A stretch of 46,015 nucleotides of DNA, taken from assembly GCA_024636555.1 (NCBI GenBank), contig JAGXGW010000002.1:1-46015 (forward strand), in the 5' to 3' direction. Source of the DNA: Paracoccaceae bacterium. GTDB lineage: Bacteria; Pseudomonadota; Alphaproteobacteria; Rhodobacterales; Rhodobacteraceae. The notes beneath the pieces are model-generated. The model was not told the DNA's origin, made no database searches, and was given only the letters and a program-made list of their open reading frames with translations. Below are positions 26,487 to 35,182 of this stretch, in pieces. Position numbers and translations under genes: made by a program. Numbering within the stretch: position 1 is the stretch's first letter; every line of letters starts with the position of its first letter.

Positions 26487-27116
26487 TCACGCAGCCGCGT
26501 TCAATGTGCTCTCCCCGAAAGCGCGCCGGTACCACAGGTAAGACAGCGCCTCCGATATCCCCGCGCGGCGGGCCACCTGCGCCCGCGCCCGAGGGGAAAG
26601 CGTCCACAGGCCAAGGCTGACCCGCGTGCGGCCTTCGCCGGCGCTGCCAAGCAACTGCGGGCACGATCCGATCCGGCGATAGACACGTTCCATATTGGCA
26701 TCGAACACGCCCGCAAAATGGGTCAGACCCTTGCGTGACAGAAGCTCCCCGCCCGCCAGCATCAGGGCGGCCGCGACCTGCGGGGCCGCACCGGGCGACA
26801 GGCAAAAGCGGGTGCATTCCCAGATCGCAGGGTCTTGCAACGACTTACCGGTGTTCAGATGGCGGAAATGTTCGTTCATCATGCAGCGGCCCGTTGTGGG
26901 CAAGAACCGCATGGAGCCGCCGTGGCTGCCGTCAGGCTGCTGCCAGATCACGTAGAGCGGATTCAGATCGTCATACTGGTCCCGCTCATGACCCGAGGCA
27001 TTCACCGAGACGGCCCAGCCCAGCCGCTCCGAGAATTGCGCGGCGCGGTCTCGGAACATCGTATCCTGCAGTTTCGGGAAACGCGCCAGCGCGTCGGCAG
27101 ATAGATAGCGAAGCAT
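26487..27116 (-). CDS. luxI: Acyl-homoserine-lactone synthase (LuxI family)
   Basis: This 209-residue LuxI-type enzyme makes N-acyl-homoserine lactones from S-adenosylmethionine and an acyl carrier. All conserved LuxI positions can be placed: Arg24, Phe28, Trp34, Asp46 and Asp49, Arg70, Phe84, Glu100 and Arg103 (in WECTRF). It should therefore be active. The ATG at 27116 has AAGGG 6 bases upstream. It follows luxR on the same strand with a 128-bp spacer that may hold its own promoter. An imperfect palindrome (ACCG-GA-CGGT) lies there but does not look like a classical lux box. Chain length cannot be predicted safely. Confidence 0.93.
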   Translation of the reverse strand: MLRYLSADALARFPKLQDTMFRDRAAQFSERLGWAVSVNASGHERDQYDDLNPLYVIWQQPDGSHGGSMRFLPTTGRCMMNEHFRHLNTGKSLQDPAIWECTRFCLSPGAAPQVAAALMLAGGELLSRKGLTHFAGVFDANMERVYRRIGSCPQLLGSAGEGRTRVSLGLWTLSPRARAQVARRAGISEALSYLWYRRAFGESTLNAAA

Positions 27117-27244
27117 CCTTGACCCTTCTTTCCGGTGAAAGAGCGCAGAACTAACAGCAAAGTATGAAGAGTGTGTTTCCGTACCGGACGGTGCATTTGT
27201 GTCCAGCGCATCATGCGCGCGAAGGCGGAGGGTCCAAGCCGCCG

Positions 27245-27958
27245 TCAGACCACGATCAGGCCACGGCTGATCGCGCGCGCTACCGCGTGGGTGGTGTTCT
27301 GCGCGCCAAGCTTGAGGCGTGCGCTTTCGATATAGGCGCGCAACGTATGTTCCGAGATCGACAGCGAATTCGCAACCTGTGCCCTGCTATGGCCCATGGC
27401 AAGCAAGGTCAGCGAATCCACCTCGCGCGGTGACAGGGACTGCGCCGGAGGCGGCGTGCGGCCCGGCTCGAATTCCAGCGCCCGACTGTTGAAGCTCTGT
27501 GCGATAACGATCAGGTCGCGGCTGTTCCGCGCGGTGAAAGCGTGCCAACTGGCATCATCGGTTTCGTGATTGACGGTGAAGACCGCAAACTGCCCGTTCG
27601 GGCCACGGATCGGCACCGAGAACCCCTGCCGCCCGACGCCATGTGCAAAGGCATCAGCGCGGAACTGGCGTGCCGCTTTGGCGGTCCAGTCCAGAGACTT
27701 CCAGTCGACGGGATGGAAGTTTTGCAGGCATCCCAGAACGACTGGATCGATCCGGTGATAATCACACGCGATATAGCGCGCCACCCATTCGGGCGGATAG
27801 GTGCCGCAACCGTACTGGTCCCCGGCGGCACTGACCCAGTGATACACAACATGATTGACCTTGAAGGCATCGCGCAGCCCCTCGATGGCGCGCTGCATAT
27901 CCTCAAGCGCGGAGGCGCGAAGAACCTGTTCGAGAATCCGGATCAGCCCGCTTTTCAT
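27245..27958 (-). CDS. luxR: LuxR family autoinducer-binding transcriptional regulator
   Basis: This 237-residue protein has an N-terminal autoinducer-binding domain with the six invariant residues in order: Trp58, Tyr62, Asp71, Pro72, Trp86 and Gly112. The C-terminal LuxR helix-turn-helix (about 170-232) reads LSPREVDSLTLLAMGHSRAQVANSLSISEHTLRAYI. It is the likely receptor for the AHL made by the adjacent luxI. Its first 56 bases overlap the end of a small upstream ORF in another frame, so its translation may be coupled to or limited by that ORF. GGGATGACGCGGACGG precedes its ATG, only a modest ribosome site. Confidence 0.93.
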   Translation of the reverse strand: MKSGLIRILEQVLRASALEDMQRAIEGLRDAFKVNHVVYHWVSAAGDQYGCGTYPPEWVARYIACDYHRIDPVVLGCLQNFHPVDWKSLDWTAKAARQFRADAFAHGVGRQGFSVPIRGPNGQFAVFTVNHETDDASWHAFTARNSRDLIVIAQSFNSRALEFEPGRTPPPAQSLSPREVDSLTLLAMGHSRAQVANSLSISEHTLRAYIESARLKLGAQNTTHAVARAISRGLIVV

Positions 27959-28118
27959 CCGTCCGCGTCATCCCATTTGCCACGATTTGGCAGGATGACA
28001 TTTCGGTCACGGCGACTGCACGGGTCCGGTCAAGCTGGGCCGCCAGCTTGGGAAGTCCATTCGCCGCAGCGAAGCTTTTAAGATCTGACAAGACATCCAA
28101 AAGCCATTCATTCTGCAT
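27903..28118 (-). CDS. Small hypothetical protein overlapping the start of luxR
   Basis: This is a 71-residue ORF. The ATG at 28118 has a near-perfect AGGAGG 9 bases upstream, the best ribosome site in this region, which argues that it is translated. The first 40 residues (MQNEWLLDVLSDLKSFAAAN, then GLPKLAAQLDRTRAVAVTEM) form a plausible amphipathic helical pair. The remaining 30 are polar and run into luxR in a different frame. I have the impression that similar short proteins sit before luxR in other roseobacters. Function unknown; a regulatory partner or a coupling leader for LuxR are both possible. Confidence 0.65.
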   Translation of the reverse strand: MQNEWLLDVLSDLKSFAAANGLPKLAAQLDRTRAVAVTEMSSCQIVANGMTRTDEKRADPDSRTGSSRLRA

Positions 28119-28315
28119 GATAATTTTCCTCCTCTACTGGTTAATTAAACGTTAACGCGAGCAAGATAACCGGAGAGTGAATTCTGATTTCATGCAGCCT
28201 CGGGAAGCTTTGCACGATCTGAGCAACCCACCTACCCACGAATTCAAGCCCCGCAGAAATGGGGGAGTGGTACTTCGCAAGACGTTGATTTTGAACGCCC
28301 TGCCCCGACACATTG

Positions 28316-28350
28316 AAAAACCCGCGATCGGATCACCGATTCGCGGGTTT
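28316..28350 (-). terminator. Intrinsic terminator of ccr
   Basis: On the minus strand AACCCGCGAATCGG pairs with CCGATCGCGGGTT (one bulged base) around a TGAT loop and ends in TTTTTC. It lies 28 bases after the ccr stop. The remaining spacer up to 28119 is the presumed promoter region of the small ORF/luxR unit; it contains an AT-rich TTAATTAA stretch but no clear operator. Confidence 0.85.
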
Positions 28351-28378
28351 CATATCCTGCAGGAAGAACAGTGGCTGA

Positions 28379-29668
28379 TCAGCCGCGTCCGGCTTCCAGT
28401 ACATCCTCGACCGTCCGCAAGCCTGTGCGCGGAGCCTGCACGAGAACCGCCATGTTGCCCGGCTTGTGCTGGTTACGCATCATCTTGGTATGCGCCTGCG
28501 GGATCTCGTCCCACGGAAACACCTCGGACATACAGGGATCAAGACGTCGCTCGACCATCAGCTTGTTGGCCGAGGCCGCCTGCTTGAGATGCGCGAAATG
28601 GCTGCCCTGCAACCGTTTCTGGTGCATCCACATATAACGGACGTCAAACGTGCAGTTGAAACCGGTGGTGCCCGCGCAGATCACGACCATGCCGCCCTTT
28701 TTGCACACCAGCGCGGAGACAGGGAATGTCGCCTCGCCGGGATGCTCGAACACCATGTCGACGCTGACGCCCTTGCCTGTGATCTCCCAGATCGCCTTGC
28801 CGAACTTGCGCGCTTCTTTCAGCCACTCGTTATATTCAGGCGTGTTGACCGTGGGCATCTGGCCCCAGCAGTTGAAATCCTTGCGGTTGATGACACCCTT
28901 GGCGCCCATCGCCATCACGAACTCGCGCTTGTCCTCCTCCGAGATCACGCCGATCGCATTGGCCCCGGCCGTATTCGCCAACTGGATCGCATAAGACCCC
29001 AGACCGCCGGACGCGCCCCAGACCAGTACGTTTTGACCGGGCTTCAACTCATGCGGCGCGTGGCCGAACAGCATCCGGTAAGCCGTGGCCAGCGTCAGCG
29101 TGTAGCAGGCGCTCTCCTCCCATGTCAGATGCTTCGGGCGCGGCATCAGCTGCTGCGCCTGTACGCGGGTGAATTGCGAGAAGGCACCGTCCGGCGTCTC
29201 ATACCCCCAGATCCGCTGGGTGGGTGACATCATCGGATCGCCGCCGTTGCATTCCTCGTCATTGCCATCGTCCTGATTGCAATGCACCACGACCTCGTCA
29301 CCGACCTTCCACGTCTTGACGGCGGACCCCACCTTCCAGACGATCCCGGATGCATCCGAGCCCGCGATGTGATAGGGCTGCTTGTGTCCGTCAAAGGGGC
29401 TGATTGGTGTGCCCAGACCGGCCCAGACACCGTTATAGTTGACGCCAGCCGCCATCACGAGGACGAGAACCTCGTTGCTGTCAATCTCCCATGTGTCGAC
29501 GACTTCAATCTCGAAGCTCTTTTCCGGCTCTCCGTGCCGCTCGCGGCGGATGGCCCAAGAATACATCTTCTTGGGCACATAGCCCAAGGGCGGCATTTCG
29601 CCGATTTCATAGAGGTCCTTTTCGGGCGCGTCGTAGGGCGCGATCCCGGTATGTGTGTCCAAAGCCAT
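28379..29668 (-). CDS. ccr: Crotonyl-CoA carboxylase/reductase
   Basis: Ccr (429 residues) is the key enzyme of the ethylmalonyl-CoA pathway: crotonyl-CoA plus CO2 plus NADPH gives (2S)-ethylmalonyl-CoA. It is a medium-chain dehydrogenase. Marks are MAAGVNYNGVWAGLG (the Asn of the CO2 pocket), HIAGSDASGIVWKVG, CNQDDGNDEECNGGDPMMSPTQRIWGYETPDGAF, the NADPH motif VLVWGASGGLGSYAIQLA, and FEHPGEATFPVS. These are Ccr-specific and distinguish it from plain quinone reductases. The ATG at 29668 has GGAGG 5 bases upstream; an in-frame ATG 12 bases earlier is poorer. The CYGCAWTGCRG motif lies 45 bp upstream. Confidence 0.97.
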   Translation of the reverse strand: MALDTHTGIAPYDAPEKDLYEIGEMPPLGYVPKKMYSWAIRRERHGEPEKSFEIEVVDTWEIDSNEVLVLVMAAGVNYNGVWAGLGTPISPFDGHKQPYHIAGSDASGIVWKVGSAVKTWKVGDEVVVHCNQDDGNDEECNGGDPMMSPTQRIWGYETPDGAFSQFTRVQAQQLMPRPKHLTWEESACYTLTLATAYRMLFGHAPHELKPGQNVLVWGASGGLGSYAIQLANTAGANAIGVISEEDKREFVMAMGAKGVINRKDFNCWGQMPTVNTPEYNEWLKEARKFGKAIWEITGKGVSVDMVFEHPGEATFPVSALVCKKGGMVVICAGTTGFNCTFDVRYMWMHQKRLQGSHFAHLKQAASANKLMVERRLDPCMSEVFPWDEIPQAHTKMMRNQHKPGNMAVLVQAPRTGLRTVEDVLEAGRG

Positions 29669-29712
29669 GTCAACCTCCATGCTGGTCAGTGTTCGACGAC
29701 GTTTCCGATATG

Positions 29713-29723
29713 CCGCAATGCAG
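29713..29723 (-). promoter_or_regulatory. CYGCAWTGCRG palindrome before ccr
   Basis: The plus strand reads CCGCAATGCAG (CTGCATTGCGG in gene direction), an 11-bp near-palindrome 45 bp upstream of the ccr ATG. It is identical to the copy before mcl2. Exact matches elsewhere in the window are only before ecm, mcl2 and mdh. Confidence 0.65.
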
Positions 29724-29829
29724 AATCGCAGCTCTGATCTTGGAGATAAAGTTGGCCGCGCAACATTGCAACAGCATTCAGCTCTTATTTTGAAATTTTA
29801 TAACCCAGCAGTTGCAGCATAACCGCCCG

Positions 29830-31185
29830 TTATTCGCTGCGGGTGCGAAGTAAATGCGCGATCGAAGCGGCATAGTACTCCACCACGCTACGCTGCGCCG
29901 GAACAAGCTGCAACATCCCGTCCCGCTCTTGCACCAGATGACGCTGGAGCAGCAGGCGTAAGCCCGCTTCCACCAGATAGCCGGTATCCTGACGCGGCAT
30001 ATGCAAATGCGCCTGGGGCAGATCGCTGACCAGATTGCGCGCGGCAAGCTCAAGCTCGGCCCGGTTCAGCGGCGCGTCCGCTTTCAGAATCGCAGCCGCG
30101 ACCAGCGGTACAGGCAAAACCGGGACTTCCGCCGCGACCCGGCGCATCAGTTCGCTGGCAAGCGCCGGAACATCACCGGAAAAGCCTTTCAGCGACAACG
30201 GCTCACCAAAGCTGACAGCAGCGTAACCGAACCGATGAAACTTGCCCTTGAGCCGCAGGACAAAAAGCTTTGTCACAAAACCCACCACGGTGCGGAACCG
30301 CGCCACAAAATGCCGCCTGCCGGCATCCTGCGCCGCCAGCAACACACGGTCTTCCAGTACGCGGTCATAATTGACCGCGACCGGCACGAAGACGACATCA
30401 CGGCCCGAAGGATCATACCCGTCCACGATGTATTTCAGGATCCCGCGCTTGGGCGTCATGATCCCGCCGGTCAGGCTCAGCCCGCCTTCGGGGAAAACCG
30501 CCTGCGTCACGCCCGCCTCCGTGGCCAGTTGCACGTAGCGCGACAGCACCGCCTTATAGAGCGGGCCGAACTGCTTGCGCCGGATGAAATAGGCCCCCAT
30601 CGCGCGGATCAGCGCGCTCAGCGGCCAGATCCGGCCCCATTCACCCACGGCATAGGAGAGCGCCGAACGCTCCGCCGCCAGATAGGTCACCAGAACGTAG
30701 TCCATGTTGCTACGGTGGTTGATCACGAAAACCACCGTCGCCTCGCGATCCACCTGCGCCAACGCATCGCCCGCATACTGGCCCAGCCTGACACGGTAGA
30801 TGGAGGTGCTGATCAACTTGGCCAGCCGTGTCGCCACGCCGAAATAGGCGCTTGCGCTGAAGGAGGGCACAATCTCGCGCGCATATCGGCGGGCCTGCTC
30901 GAAGGCCACGTCCTCGGGCACACCCTCGCTGCTGGCATGGGCCGCGACGGCACGCAGCACCGTCGGATCATAGATCAACCGCTGGATCATGTCATAGCGT
31001 GTTGCCAGCTTGAACGGCTGGATCGGGCGTTCCAGCCGCGTGTTCAACCGGGCGATGACACGTTCGGCCCGTTTGCGGAAGAACCACCGCACCGACGGGA
31101 AGAGAAAGTGTGACGCGAAGGTCACCCCTGCAAAAAGCAGGATAAGGATCAGCAGCCAAAATGGCATTTCAACCGTTGCATTCAT
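29830..31185 (-). CDS. PlsB-like glycerol-3-phosphate/lysophospholipid acyltransferase
   Basis: This 451-residue protein has an N-terminal membrane helix (MPFWLLILILLFAGVTFASHFLF) and a PlsB/LPLAT acyltransferase domain. Motifs are INHRSNMDYVLVTYL (catalytic H-x4-D), GAYFIRRKQ, FPEGGLSLTGG and VPVAVNYDRVLED. PlsB moves an acyl chain to position 1 of glycerol-3-phosphate. This chain is about half the length of E. coli PlsB (807 aa), so the acceptor could differ. I place the start at 31185 (MNATVEM). Another in-frame ATG at 31248 lies inside the CYGCAWTGCRG operator and has no ribosome site. It is divergent from ecm and runs towards ccr on the same strand. Confidence 0.83.
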   Translation of the reverse strand: MNATVEMPFWLLILILLFAGVTFASHFLFPSVRWFFRKRAERVIARLNTRLERPIQPFKLATRYDMIQRLIYDPTVLRAVAAHASSEGVPEDVAFEQARRYAREIVPSFSASAYFGVATRLAKLISTSIYRVRLGQYAGDALAQVDREATVVFVINHRSNMDYVLVTYLAAERSALSYAVGEWGRIWPLSALIRAMGAYFIRRKQFGPLYKAVLSRYVQLATEAGVTQAVFPEGGLSLTGGIMTPKRGILKYIVDGYDPSGRDVVFVPVAVNYDRVLEDRVLLAAQDAGRRHFVARFRTVVGFVTKLFVLRLKGKFHRFGYAAVSFGEPLSLKGFSGDVPALASELMRRVAAEVPVLPVPLVAAAILKADAPLNRAELELAARNLVSDLPQAHLHMPRQDTGYLVEAGLRLLLQRHLVQERDGMLQLVPAQRSVVEYYAASIAHLLRTRSE

Positions 31186-31242
31186 GCGGCGACAATGACG
31201 CGAAAAAGAAAAGAGGTAAATCAAATGCGAACGGAACTCTCG

Positions 31243-31253
31243 CCGCATTGCAG
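31243..31253 (+). promoter_or_regulatory. CYGCAWTGCRG palindrome before ecm
   Basis: CCGCATTGCAG lies 107 bp upstream of the ecm ATG and 58 bp from the start chosen for the divergent PlsB-like gene. It could serve either promoter. It is an exact match to the motif before ccr, mcl2 and mdh. Confidence 0.65.
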
Positions 31254-31359
31254 CGAATTGACAGCGCCATAAAATTCCAAGTATCTAGGACGGGACGCAA
31301 TAAAATTGCCGGAAGCGATTCATCGCCTGCCGGTTCACCACCAGCTATCGTGAGGCCCC

Positions 31360-33327
31360 ATGACACAGACGCAAAAAGACCAGCCTTGGCTTTTCCGCAC
31401 CTATGCCGGCCATTCCACGGCCAAAGCCTCGAATGCGCTTTACCGGTCGAATCTGTCCAGAGGGCAGACGGGCCTGTCTGTCGCCTTCGATCTACCGACC
31501 CAGACCGGATATGACAGTGATCACATTCTGGCCCGTGGCGAAGTCGGCAAGGTCGGTGTGCCGGTCAGCCATCTGGGCGACATGCGGACCTTGTTCGATG
31601 CGATTCCGCTCGAACAGATGAACACGTCGATGACGATCAACGCAACCGCGCCCTGGTTGCTGGCGCTTTACATCGCGGTGGCCGAGGAACAGGGCGCCGA
31701 TATCGCCAAGCTGCAAGGCACAGTACAGAACGATATCATCAAGGAATACCTTAGCCGTGGGACGTATATCCTGCCGCCCAAGCCATCGCTGCACCTGATC
31801 ACCGATGTTGCGGCCTATTGCTATACCAATGTGCCGAAATGGAACCCGATGAACGTGTGTTCCTACCACCTGCAAGAGGCGGGTGCGACACCGGAGCAGG
31901 AGCTGGCCTTCGCGCTGGCCACCGCGACTGCCGTTCTGGACGATCTCAAGAACAAGGTGCCCGAGGCGGATTTCCCCCAGCTTGTGGGCCGTATCTCGTT
32001 CTTCGTGAACGCGGGCATCCGCTTTATCACCGAGATGTGCAAGATGCGCGCCTTCGTCGATCTGTGGGACGAGATTTGCGAGACGCGCTACGGCGTGACC
32101 GATCCGAAATTCCGCCGCTTCCGCTACGGCGTGCAGGTCAACTCGCTGGGTCTGACCGAGCAACAGCCGGAAAACAACGTCTACCGCATCCTGATCGAGA
32201 TGCTGGCCGTCACCCTGTCGAAACGCGCCCGCGCCCGCGCGGTGCAGCTTCCGGCGTGGAACGAGGCGTTGGGCCTGCCGCGCCCGTGGGATCAGCAATG
32301 GTCACTGCGGATGCAGCAGATCATGGCCTATGAGACGGACCTGCTGGAATATGACGATCTGTTTGACGGCAACCCCGCCGTGGACCGCAAGGTGGAGGCG
32401 CTGAAGGAAGGCGCGCGGGCGGAGCTTGCCAACCTCGATTCCATGGGCGGCGCGATCAGCTCCATCGAATATATGAAATCGCGGCTTGTGGACAGCAACG
32501 CCGAGCGTCTGAACCGCATCGAGCGGAACGAGACGATCGTGGTGGGCGTGAACAAATGGCAGCAGGGCGAACCCTCGCCGCTGATGACAGGCGATGGCGG
32601 GATCATGACGGTTGATCCGGCGGTCGAGGCGGAACAGATTGGCCGGTTGAACGAATGGCGGGACGCACGCGATGCAGCCGCCGTGGACGCCGCATTGGCC
32701 GATCTGCGCGCCGCCGCTGCCGAGGGGCGCAACATCATGGAGCCGTCGATCCGCGCGGCCAAGGCAGGCGTCACCACCGGCGAATGGGCCGAACAGATGC
32801 GCAGCGTCTTTGGCGAGTATCGCGGCCCGACAGGTGTGTCCCGCTCGGTCAGCAACAAGACCGAAGGACTGGACGATATCCGCGAGGCGGTCAACGCCGT
32901 CTCCGACAAGCTGGGCCGCCGCCTGCGCTTTCTGGTGGGCAAACCAGGACTGGACGGACATTCCAACGGGGCCGAGCAGATCGCCTTCCGCGCGCGCGAT
33001 TGCGGGATGGAGATCGACTATGAGGGTATACGCCTGACGCCCGAGGAAATCGTGAAAGCCGCCTCCGAAGGCGAGGCGCATGTCGTGGGGCTATCGATCC
33101 TGTCAGGATCGCATATGCCGCTGATGCAGGATCTGATGGACCGCCTCCGCGCGGCGGGTCTGACGCATATTCCGGTGGTTGTGGGCGGGATCATCCCCGA
33201 GGATGACGAGAAACGCCTGCTCGAAATGGGCATCGCCCGCGTCTACACACCCAAGGATTTCGAGTTGAATACGATCATGATGGATATTGTCACCCTGGTT
33301 GATCCCAAAGCCGTTGCTGCCGAATAA
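31360..33327 (+). CDS. ecm: (2R)-ethylmalonyl-CoA mutase
   Basis: This 655-residue coenzyme B12-dependent mutase turns (2R)-ethylmalonyl-CoA into (2S)-methylsuccinyl-CoA, the step after Ccr and the epimerase. The large TIM-barrel substrate domain (about 1-500) includes SVAFDLPTQTGYDSD, MNTSMTINATAPWLLALYIA and GTVQNDIIKEYLSRGTYILPPKPSLHLI. The C-terminal B12 domain has D532-G-H534-S-N-G537 (the D-x-H-x2-G base-off motif) and LSILSGSHMPLM. The single-chain form and the closely MeaA-like wording separate Ecm from methylmalonyl-CoA mutase. A bidirectional terminator follows its stop. Confidence 0.95.
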   Translation: MTQTQKDQPWLFRTYAGHSTAKASNALYRSNLSRGQTGLSVAFDLPTQTGYDSDHILARGEVGKVGVPVSHLGDMRTLFDAIPLEQMNTSMTINATAPWLLALYIAVAEEQGADIAKLQGTVQNDIIKEYLSRGTYILPPKPSLHLITDVAAYCYTNVPKWNPMNVCSYHLQEAGATPEQELAFALATATAVLDDLKNKVPEADFPQLVGRISFFVNAGIRFITEMCKMRAFVDLWDEICETRYGVTDPKFRRFRYGVQVNSLGLTEQQPENNVYRILIEMLAVTLSKRARARAVQLPAWNEALGLPRPWDQQWSLRMQQIMAYETDLLEYDDLFDGNPAVDRKVEALKEGARAELANLDSMGGAISSIEYMKSRLVDSNAERLNRIERNETIVVGVNKWQQGEPSPLMTGDGGIMTVDPAVEAEQIGRLNEWRDARDAAAVDAALADLRAAAAEGRNIMEPSIRAAKAGVTTGEWAEQMRSVFGEYRGPTGVSRSVSNKTEGLDDIREAVNAVSDKLGRRLRFLVGKPGLDGHSNGAEQIAFRARDCGMEIDYEGIRLTPEEIVKAASEGEAHVVGLSILSGSHMPLMQDLMDRLRAAGLTHIPVVVGGIIPEDDEKRLLEMGIARVYTPKDFELNTIMMDIVTLVDPKAVAAE

Positions 33328-33352
33328 CGGCCTGATATCTGCCGTTGGAAAA

Positions 33353-33381
33353 TAAAAAGGGGGCCATTGGCCCCCTTTTTT
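33353..33381. terminator. Bidirectional intrinsic terminator between ecm and the DUF4168 gene
   Basis: AAAAAGGGGGCC-ATT-GGCCCCCTTTTTT is a perfect stem with an A-run on one side and a T-run on the other, placed between two convergent genes. Confidence 0.92.
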
Positions 33382-33402
33382 GTGTTCGGTCACGAAAGAT
33401 GA

Positions 33403-33801
33403 TCAGTTTGTCTGCGCTTCGACCATCATTGCGATACGTGCGCCCAGTTCCTGATCCTGCTGTGCCACCTGCGCGATGGTCACATACTCGTCCACGGTCA
33501 GGTCCGGAACTGCGTCGATCTTTTCGATAATCTCGGCATTGGCCTGATTGACCAGTTCTGCCTGCTCTTCCTCGCTGCCTGCGGCCTCGATCTGGGGCGT
33601 GTAGTCCACACGCACCTCTTCGACGCCCAGAAGCGCTGTCACAAAGGCCTCCAGCTTGGCGTCGCTCATCTCTACCTCGCTCGCCTGCGGCACGGGGGCT
33701 GCGGTTTGCGCGGCCAATGGTGCAACAGTGCCCAAGCTCAGAGCGGCGACGGATGCGCTCAGAAAAAAGGCTTTCAGGCTGCGGTTTGTCTTCATGGTCA
33801 T
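33403..33801 (-). CDS. DUF4168 domain-containing secreted protein
   Basis: This 132-residue exported protein has a signal peptide (MTMKTNRSLKAFFLSASVAALSLGTVAPLAAQ). The mature part is an acidic helical DUF4168-type domain: VEMSDAKLEAFVTALLGVEEVRVDYTPQIEAAGSEEEQAEL, VNQANAEIIEKIDAVPDLTVDEYVTIAQVAQQDQELGARI. The ATG at 33801 has GGAGG 5 bases upstream; a longer open frame to 34578 is antisense to the GNAT gene and not real. Function unknown. It has its own transcript ending at the shared terminator. Confidence 0.8.
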   Translation of the reverse strand: MTMKTNRSLKAFFLSASVAALSLGTVAPLAAQTAAPVPQASEVEMSDAKLEAFVTALLGVEEVRVDYTPQIEAAGSEEEQAELVNQANAEIIEKIDAVPDLTVDEYVTIAQVAQQDQELGARIAMMVEAQTN

Positions 33802-34008
33802 GGATGCCTCCAGAGTTTTTTTTCGCGTCTGGCGGAGATCACCCCCGCCTTGCATCCCCAACTTGGCGACCCCGACACCGGACTGCAAACAGGGTAGCAA
33901 GAACATGCCGACACCACCGGATAATCTCGCGGTTTGACGCGCATTCACCCTTGCACCGCAGCCGCGCCTGCCCCCATCATGGCTGATATGATCAAAAGGA
34001 GCACCGTT

Positions 34009-34449
34009 ATGGCATTGACGATACGCCCTCTCACTGCCGTCGATGAAGCCGCGTGGCGTCGCCTGTGGACGGCCTATCTCGAATTCTACGAAAGCACAGT
34101 TCCCGAAGAGGTGTACCAGACCACTTTTGCACGACAGCTGGACCCTGCCCATACCGAGCGTTGCTGCTTCATCGCTGACCTGGATGGCCGCGCCGTGGGA
34201 TTGGTCCACGCGATCTGGCACGGGCATAACTGGCGGATCGAGGATGTCTGCTATCTGCAAGACCTTTACGCAGACCCCGAGGTGCGCGGCAAAGGCATCG
34301 GCCGCGCGCTGATCGAGGCCGTCTATGCCGAGGCCGACCGTCGCGGCACCCCCTCGGTCTACTGGATGACGCAAGATTTCAACACCACGGCGCGGCAGCT
34401 TTACGACCGCATCGCGCATCTGACCCCGTTTATCAAATACAGCCGCTGA
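34009..34449 (+). CDS. GNAT family N-acetyltransferase
   Basis: This 146-residue acetyltransferase starts at 34009, where AAAGGAG lies 7 bases upstream. The acetyl-CoA loop is [25 protein letters not shown] (R-G-K-G-I-G), and the C-terminal [21 protein letters not shown] completes the fold. The wording is close to stand-alone GNATs that act on small amines, but the substrate is unknown. deoD follows 20 bases later and may be co-transcribed. Confidence 0.85.
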   Translation: MALTIRPLTAVDEAAWRRLWTAYLEFYESTVPEEVYQTTFARQLDPAHTERCCFIADLDGRAVGLVHAIWHGHNWRIEDVCYLQDLYADPEVRGKGIGRALIEAVYAEADRRGTPSVYWMTQDFNTTARQLYDRIAHLTPFIKYSR

Positions 34450-34469
34450 GTGAACCGAAGGACACCCGC

Positions 34470-35180
34470 ATGACCATCCATATCGGTGCCGAACCCGGCG
34501 AGATTGCCGAGACCGTCCTGATGCCCGGCGATCCCCTGCGCGCGAAATGGGCCGCCGAGACGTTTCTGTCCGAGGCACGTCTAGTCAATGATGTGCGCGG
34601 CATGCTGGGCTATACCGGTCTGTGGCGCGGCCACCGCGTCTCGATCCATGGCTCCGGCATGGGCTTGGCCTCGCTGTCGATCTATGCCAACGAACTGATC
34701 CGCGATTATGGCGCAAAGACACTGATCCGCATAGGCTCCTGCGGTGCGATGCAGGCGCATGTGGGCATCCGTGATGTGATCATCGCGATGACGGCCACAA
34801 CGCTCTCCACCCCCTCCTCCGGCATCTTCCGCGAGCTGAATTTTGCCCCGCATGCAGACTGGTCGCTCTTGCGCGCCGCCGTCACCGCCGCCGAAGCGCG
34901 CGGCGTTGGCCTGCATGTGGGCGGCATCTATTCAGCGGATGTGTTCTACGACGAACGCCCCGATCTGAACGAGATCATGACCCGCCACGGCATTCTGGGC
35001 GTCGAGATGGAAGCGGCAGAACTTTACAACGTCGCTCTGCGCCACAAGGTGCGCGCACTGGCGGTGCTGACGGTCTCGGACCATCTGCTGACGGGAGAGG
35101 CCCTGCCCTCCGATCAACGGCAGACCAGCTTTGGCGACATGGTGGAAATCGCGCTGGGGGCAGCCTTTCCGGACGCCTGA
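34470..35180 (+). CDS. deoD: Purine-nucleoside phosphorylase, DeoD type
   Basis: This 236-residue hexameric-type PNP cleaves purine (deoxy)nucleosides with phosphate. Conserved residues are visible: His4 in [22 protein letters not shown] (phosphate Gly/Arg), [22 protein letters not shown] (Met/Glu of the ribose site) and TVSDHLL with the catalytic Asp. It fits salvage of nucleosides such as those brought in by the BMP-type importer in this window. It is convergent with the DUF1989 gene, 2 bases apart, with no obvious terminator. Confidence 0.95.
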   Translation: MTIHIGAEPGEIAETVLMPGDPLRAKWAAETFLSEARLVNDVRGMLGYTGLWRGHRVSIHGSGMGLASLSIYANELIRDYGAKTLIRIGSCGAMQAHVGIRDVIIAMTATTLSTPSSGIFRELNFAPHADWSLLRAAVTAAEARGVGLHVGGIYSADVFYDERPDLNEIMTRHGILGVEMEAAELYNVALRHKVRALAVLTVSDHLLTGEALPSDQRQTSFGDMVEIALGAAFPDA

Positions 35181-35182
35181 GC

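Noticed and set aside
25155-26738. A 527-codon plus-strand frame across the helicase gene
   Set aside because: It is antisense to a clear RecD-like helicase with all motifs, and has no ribosome site and no recognisable domain.
27117-27244. A lux box between luxR and luxI
   Set aside because: Only a weak ACCG-GA-CGGT palindrome is present; it does not fit the usual 18-20 bp lux box.
28177-28587. A 136-codon plus-strand frame between luxR and ccr
   Set aside because: It runs through the ccr terminator and into the ccr 3' end, and has no ribosome site or protein-like pattern.
33403-34578. A long minus-strand frame extending the DUF4168 gene upstream over the GNAT gene
   Set aside because: The signal peptide and GGAGG fix the start at 33801, and the extension is antisense to the GNAT gene.
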